Below, in pieces: positions 61,161 to 64,000 of a DNA stretch of 64,000 bases (within the stretch, counting starts at the first letter, position 1; every line of letters begins with the position of its first letter). The notes under the pieces are model-generated. The model saw only the letters and a program-made list of their open reading frames with translations, did no database searches and was not told where the DNA came from. Location: NCBI RefSeq assembly GCF_027924145.1, contig NZ_BRVP01000004.1:124001-188000 (forward strand), in the 5' to 3' direction. This stretch comes from Neptunitalea chrysea. GTDB lineage: Bacteria; Bacteroidota; Bacteroidia; Flavobacteriales; Flavobacteriaceae. Made by a program: the position numbers and the translations under genes.

Positions 61161-62288
61161 ATGAAAATAGGTATTGTTTGTTATCCTACTTTTGGAGGAA
61201 GTGGAGTAGTGGCAACAGAGTTAGGTATGGCACTTTCTAAACGTGGACACGAAGTACATTTTATAACCTATAAACAGCCTGTAAGACTGGCTTTATTGGG
61301 TAGTAAAATTCATTTTCATGAGGTGCATGTTCCTAAATATCCTTTGTTTCATTATCAACCTTATGAGCTGGCTTTGTCTAGTAAGTTGGTAGATATGGTG
61401 AAGTTGCACCAAATTGAAATATTGCATGTACATTATGCTATACCACATGCGTATGCAGGGTATATGGCAAAGAAAATGTTACAAGAAGAGGGAATTATGA
61501 TTCCTATGGTAACCACCTTACACGGTACAGATATTACCTTGGTAGGAAATCATCCGTTTTATAAACCTGCGGTTACTTTCAGTATCAATAAATCTGATAT
61601 TGTAACTTCGGTTTCCCAGAGTTTGAAGGAAGATACCTTGCGTTTATTTGATATAAAAACAGATATACACGTTATACCAAACTTTATAGATGTGCATGAA
61701 GCTCCTAAAACGTACACCGATTGCCAACGTAGTATGATGGCTAATGAAGGGGAGCGCATTGTTACTCATATTAGTAACTTTAGAAAAGTGAAACGTATAC
61801 CTGATGTAATCAATGTATTTTACAAAATACAACAAAAGATACCTGCTAAATTAATGATGGTGGGAGAAGGACCTGAAAAGCAACAAGCGGAGTATCTATG
61901 CGAAGAATTGGGTATTGAAGATAAAGTAATGTTTTTGGGCAAAAGTAATGAGATAGATAGAGTGCTTTCTTTTTCAGATTTATTTTTATTACCCTCAGAA
62001 ACCGAAAGTTTTGGGTTGGCAGCATTAGAAGCTATGGTAAACAGAACTCCTGTTGTTTCTAGTAACACCGGAGGAATACCAGAAGTTAATAAGCATGGAG
62101 TGTCTGGATTTTTAAGTGATGTTGGAGATGTAGATGAAATGGTCGAAAATGCAATTAAGATATTAGAAGAAGATGATGTTTTAGAAAGGTTTAAAAAAGG
62201 AGCTAGAAAGGAAGCTGAAAAATTTGATATTAACCATATTTTACCTTTGTATGAAGCAATTTATGAAGAAGCATTTAAGCTCGCTTAG
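61161..62288 (+). CDS. bshA: N-acetyl-alpha-D-glucosaminyl L-malate synthase BshA
   Basis: 375 residues, the usual BshA length. The GT4 glycosyltransferase shows the starting YPTFGGSGVVATELGMAL motif, the HVHYAIPHAYAGYMAK and TTLHGTDITLVGNHP elements typical of BshA, and the C-terminal PSETESFGLAALEAM donor site. It makes GlcNAc-malate from UDP-GlcNAc and malate, the first step to bacillithiol. bshB and bshC are not in the window. Its end overlaps the next gene by 26 bases. Confidence 0.9.
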   Translation: MKIGIVCYPTFGGSGVVATELGMALSKRGHEVHFITYKQPVRLALLGSKIHFHEVHVPKYPLFHYQPYELALSSKLVDMVKLHQIEILHVHYAIPHAYAGYMAKKMLQEEGIMIPMVTTLHGTDITLVGNHPFYKPAVTFSINKSDIVTSVSQSLKEDTLRLFDIKTDIHVIPNFIDVHEAPKTYTDCQRSMMANEGERIVTHISNFRKVKRIPDVINVFYKIQQKIPAKLMMVGEGPEKQQAEYLCEELGIEDKVMFLGKSNEIDRVLSFSDLFLLPSETESFGLAALEAMVNRTPVVSSNTGGIPEVNKHGVSGFLSDVGDVDEMVENAIKILEEDDVLERFKKGARKEAEKFDINHILPLYEAIYEEAFKLA

Positions 62289-62712
62289 TGCCATTTGTGT
62301 GTTTTTAATTTGTAGCAGTGCAGCAATACCTGCGCAACAACAAGTTGCTTGGGAAACCTTAATGCAAAGTTCTACCGGTGGATCTGATACCCCACAAATT
62401 ATAGTAGCCAAAGAACCAACAGTTGTAGCTGATTTTTTTAGAAAGGTAAATAAGAGTGGTGATACGCATTTGGCGGCTCCTAAGGTAGATTACAATACTG
62501 AAATGCTACTTATTCTTTGTATGGGTCAAAAACGTACCGGAGGATATCAGATAAATGTAAAGTCTATTGAAGAAAAGGGACAACTAATAGAGGTAACAGT
62601 AGAGGAAACCGTTCCGGCGGAAGGTGATATGGTAACTATGATGACTACAAAACCATTTACCATTGTAAAGCTTAAGTCTACAAATAAGAAGCTTCTATTT
62701 AAGAAGTTATAA
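62263..62712 (+). CDS. PrcB-like secreted protein
   Basis: 149 residues from the ATG at 62263 (MKKHLSSLSAICVFLICSSA, a signal peptide); earlier in-frame starts lie deeper in bshA. The C-terminal part (MLLILCMGQKRTGGYQINV, then a pair of beta strands and KPFTIVKLK) matches the PrcB C-terminal domain, a family first described in a protease-stabilising complex. Here it may act as a periplasmic partner of a protease or of cell-wall enzymes, but no such partner is adjacent. It overlaps bshA by 26 bases. Confidence 0.7.
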   Translation: MKKHLSSLSAICVFLICSSAAIPAQQQVAWETLMQSSTGGSDTPQIIVAKEPTVVADFFRKVNKSGDTHLAAPKVDYNTEMLLILCMGQKRTGGYQINVKSIEEKGQLIEVTVEETVPAEGDMVTMMTTKPFTIVKLKSTNKKLLFKKL

Positions 62713-62715
62713 CCA

Positions 62716-63201
62716 TTGGTAAGGAGACAGTTTCATAAAAATAATTTTTTTATGCATACATATTGTGTGTTTAAAGAGGTTAAGAACCTTGATTTTCCTT
62801 TTTTAAATAATAAGCCTGATTATATAAGTAAGTCGGGTAGTATGTATTATTATACAGAGATAGGAGTGTATCGGTTATCTAACCATTGGGGTAGAGCAGC
62901 AAATTGTAGATGGAGATTAGATGCGTTAGCTACTAAGAATACAAATGATATACATGTAGGGTATGCTGAATGGAGTAATTTTTATGATGATAACGATACT
63001 GATAAGTTGTATTGTATTGTAATGACTGATGTAAAGCCTATGTATCATCATAAAGAAGAGCAAATTGCCGAAGGACGAATTTTAAGAACTGCTTCTGAAA
63101 CTCATAAGGCTATTAAGCAAATAGAAGGTATAAAGAAGAGAGCTAAGTATCTTGAAGTTAAGCAGCTTAATGAGCAAATAAATAAACTGATATTTAAATG
63201 A
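62716..63201 (+). CDS. Conserved hypothetical protein, 161 aa
   Basis: The frame opens with TTG (MVRRQFHKNNFFMHTYCVF) 3 bases after the previous stop. I do not recognise the family, but the aromatic-rich pattern (YYTEIGVYRLSNHWGRAANCRWRL, HVGYAEWSNFYDDND) and the helical C-terminal end look like a folded, conserved protein. The next gene overlaps it by four bases. An ATG is present at residue 13, but using it would cut off the conserved N terminus. Confidence 0.6.
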   Translation: MVRRQFHKNNFFMHTYCVFKEVKNLDFPFLNNKPDYISKSGSMYYYTEIGVYRLSNHWGRAANCRWRLDALATKNTNDIHVGYAEWSNFYDDNDTDKLYCIVMTDVKPMYHHKEEQIAEGRILRTASETHKAIKQIEGIKKRAKYLEVKQLNEQINKLIFK

Positions 63202-63836
63202 AATTAAAGAAGTTATTCAGTTATGCTTTGCTATTACTTATTACCGTTGGGGTAGTAGTTTTTTGTATTGATTATTATGTGAAAAAGAAAACTGAGGCTG
63301 CTGTTTATACTCAAATAGAAGAGGTGCCTTACAATAGAGTAGGCTTGCTTTTGGGAACAGGTAAATACCTTAGCAATGGAGGAGTTAATTTGTATTATCA
63401 ATATCGAATTGATGCTGCTGTTGAGTTGTATAAGGCGGGTAAAATAACCTATGTTTTAATAAGTGGGGATAATGGTTCTAAAGATTACAATGAACCCATG
63501 GAAATGAAAGCAGATTTAAAGGTTGGAGGAATCCCCGAAGATCATATTTTCCTAGATTATGCAGGGTTTAGTACATTAGATTCGGTAGTTCGTTGTAAAG
63601 AAATATTTGGTCAGGATAAAATTACGGTTATTTCGCAACGGTTTCATAATGAAAGGGCTATTTATTTAGCTGCCTCAAACGATATACAAGCTGTAGGTTT
63701 TAATGCGAAAGATGTGTCAGTCAATTATGGTTTTATAACCATGCAACGAGAAAAATTAGCACGTTGTAAAATGATGCTGGATTTGCTATTTGGTAGTGAA
63801 CCCAAATTTGGTGGAGAAAAAATTGAAATTCCTTAA
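63198..63836 (+). CDS. SanA/ElyC/YdcF-like DUF218 protein
   Basis: 212 residues. One N-terminal membrane segment (about 6-26) is followed by the DUF218 fold: GLLLGTGKYLSNGG, YQYRIDAAVELYKAGKI, VLISGDNGSKDYNEP and ITVISQRFHNERAIYLA, with the conserved Asp and Arg/His of the active-site-like region. SanA is linked to envelope integrity and vancomycin sensitivity in enteric bacteria. It overlaps the upstream gene by four bases (ATGA). Confidence 0.8.
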   Translation: MKLKKLFSYALLLLITVGVVVFCIDYYVKKKTEAAVYTQIEEVPYNRVGLLLGTGKYLSNGGVNLYYQYRIDAAVELYKAGKITYVLISGDNGSKDYNEPMEMKADLKVGGIPEDHIFLDYAGFSTLDSVVRCKEIFGQDKITVISQRFHNERAIYLAASNDIQAVGFNAKDVSVNYGFITMQREKLARCKMMLDLLFGSEPKFGGEKIEIP

Positions 63837-63843
63837 ATAAAAG

Positions 63844-63875
63844 TAAGGCTTCCTTTTTGGGAAGCCTTATTATTT
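63844..63875. terminator. Bidirectional terminator after sanA-like gene
   Basis: TAAGGCTTCC and GGAAGCCTTA form a 10-bp stem around TTTTTG, followed by TTATTTTT. It serves the convergent genes on each side. Confidence 0.82.
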
Positions 63876-64000
63876 TTAGATGCTATAAGGAATTTGATTT
63901 TCTGTAGTAGGAGTGTACGATTCTGAGAAAACACTGTCTACATAAATATATTCTGCGGTAGCATCACTGGTAGTAAAGGTGATTTTTACAAACCCTCTTT
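63876..64000 (-). CDS. 3' end of an unidentified gene
   Basis: A reverse-strand frame runs from the right edge of the window to the TAA at 63876, giving the last 41 codons or so of a protein (RGFVKITFTTSDATAEYIYV, then DSVFSESYTP and an end of NQIPYSI). The strand-rich, Thr/Ser-rich composition suggests an extracellular or beta-sandwich domain, but the gene begins outside the window and cannot be assigned. It is convergent with the SanA-like gene. Confidence 0.5.
   Translation of the reverse strand, partial: RGFVKITFTTSDATAEYIYVDSVFSESYTPTTENQIPYSI

Overview
The window comes from an AT-rich bacterium of the phylum Bacteroidota, most likely a (probably marine) member of Flavobacteriaceae. Three things support this: promoters of the TTG/TTTG-N19-20-TAnnTTTG type (seen before the phage early operon, marR, glpD and glpR), bshA of bacillithiol synthesis, and typical Bacteroidota gene neighbours (TamB next to TsaD, amidase next to LptD, RsmE-DUF4159-TrmH). 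No rRNA genes or CRISPR arrays were seen.

Region 1 (1 to about 14309) is a Mu-like transposable prophage whose other end lies left of the window. Read from its right-hand end it has transposase-binding-type repeats, a divergent XRE/S24 repressor gene, a promoter/operator region, and a long leftward early operon. That operon encodes a small HTH-like protein, a MuA-type DDE transposase, a MuB-type ATPase, a second P-loop ATPase, a DUF3164 protein, a GemA-like protein, a replication-protein-like factor, a MazG-like protein and many small unknown proteins. A tRNA-shaped gene with an odd 8-nt anticodon loop sits inside it. Three rightward virion genes enter from the left edge and meet the early operon head-on at 1442-1445. 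The first is the end of a head protein that appears to carry a nuclease-toxin-like C-terminal domain.

Region 2 (14.3-26.4 kb) is host chromosome devoted mainly to lipid use. It holds a YceI-like lipoprotein, a beta-oxidation operon in the order marR-fadN-fadA-fadE with a perfect 26-bp palindrome at its promoter, a fatty acyl-CoA ligase, an AspT/YidE-type transporter and a D-Ala-D-Ala dipeptidase-like lipoprotein.

Region 3 (26.4-38.8 kb) deals with envelope and electron transfer. It holds a GH3-serine hydrolase fusion, a secreted protein split by a possible -1 frameshift in an A7 run, a pair of iron-sulfur proteins separated by a HAD-type phosphatase, an MlaD-type protein, an N-acetylmuramoyl-L-alanine amidase, LptD and RidA.

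Region 4 (38.8-54.4 kb) holds central metabolism and RNA modification: an N-acetylglucosamine-kinase-like protein, gapA, pfkA, an SSS symporter, a 1521-residue TamB, TsaD, RsmE, a DUF4159 protein, a TrmH-family methyltransferase, an AI-2E-family permease, a THUMP-like methyltransferase and an alpha/beta hydrolase.

Region 5 (54.4-64 kb) is a glycerol regulon, glpD-glpK-glpF plus an outer-membrane-barrel-like protein, with a divergent DeoR/GlpR-type regulator and phased operator-like repeats. It is followed by a beta-carbonic anhydrase, bshA, a PrcB-like protein, a conserved hypothetical protein, a SanA-like protein and the end of one unidentified reverse-strand gene.

All family assignments come from reading motifs and protein patterns by eye; no database search was run.
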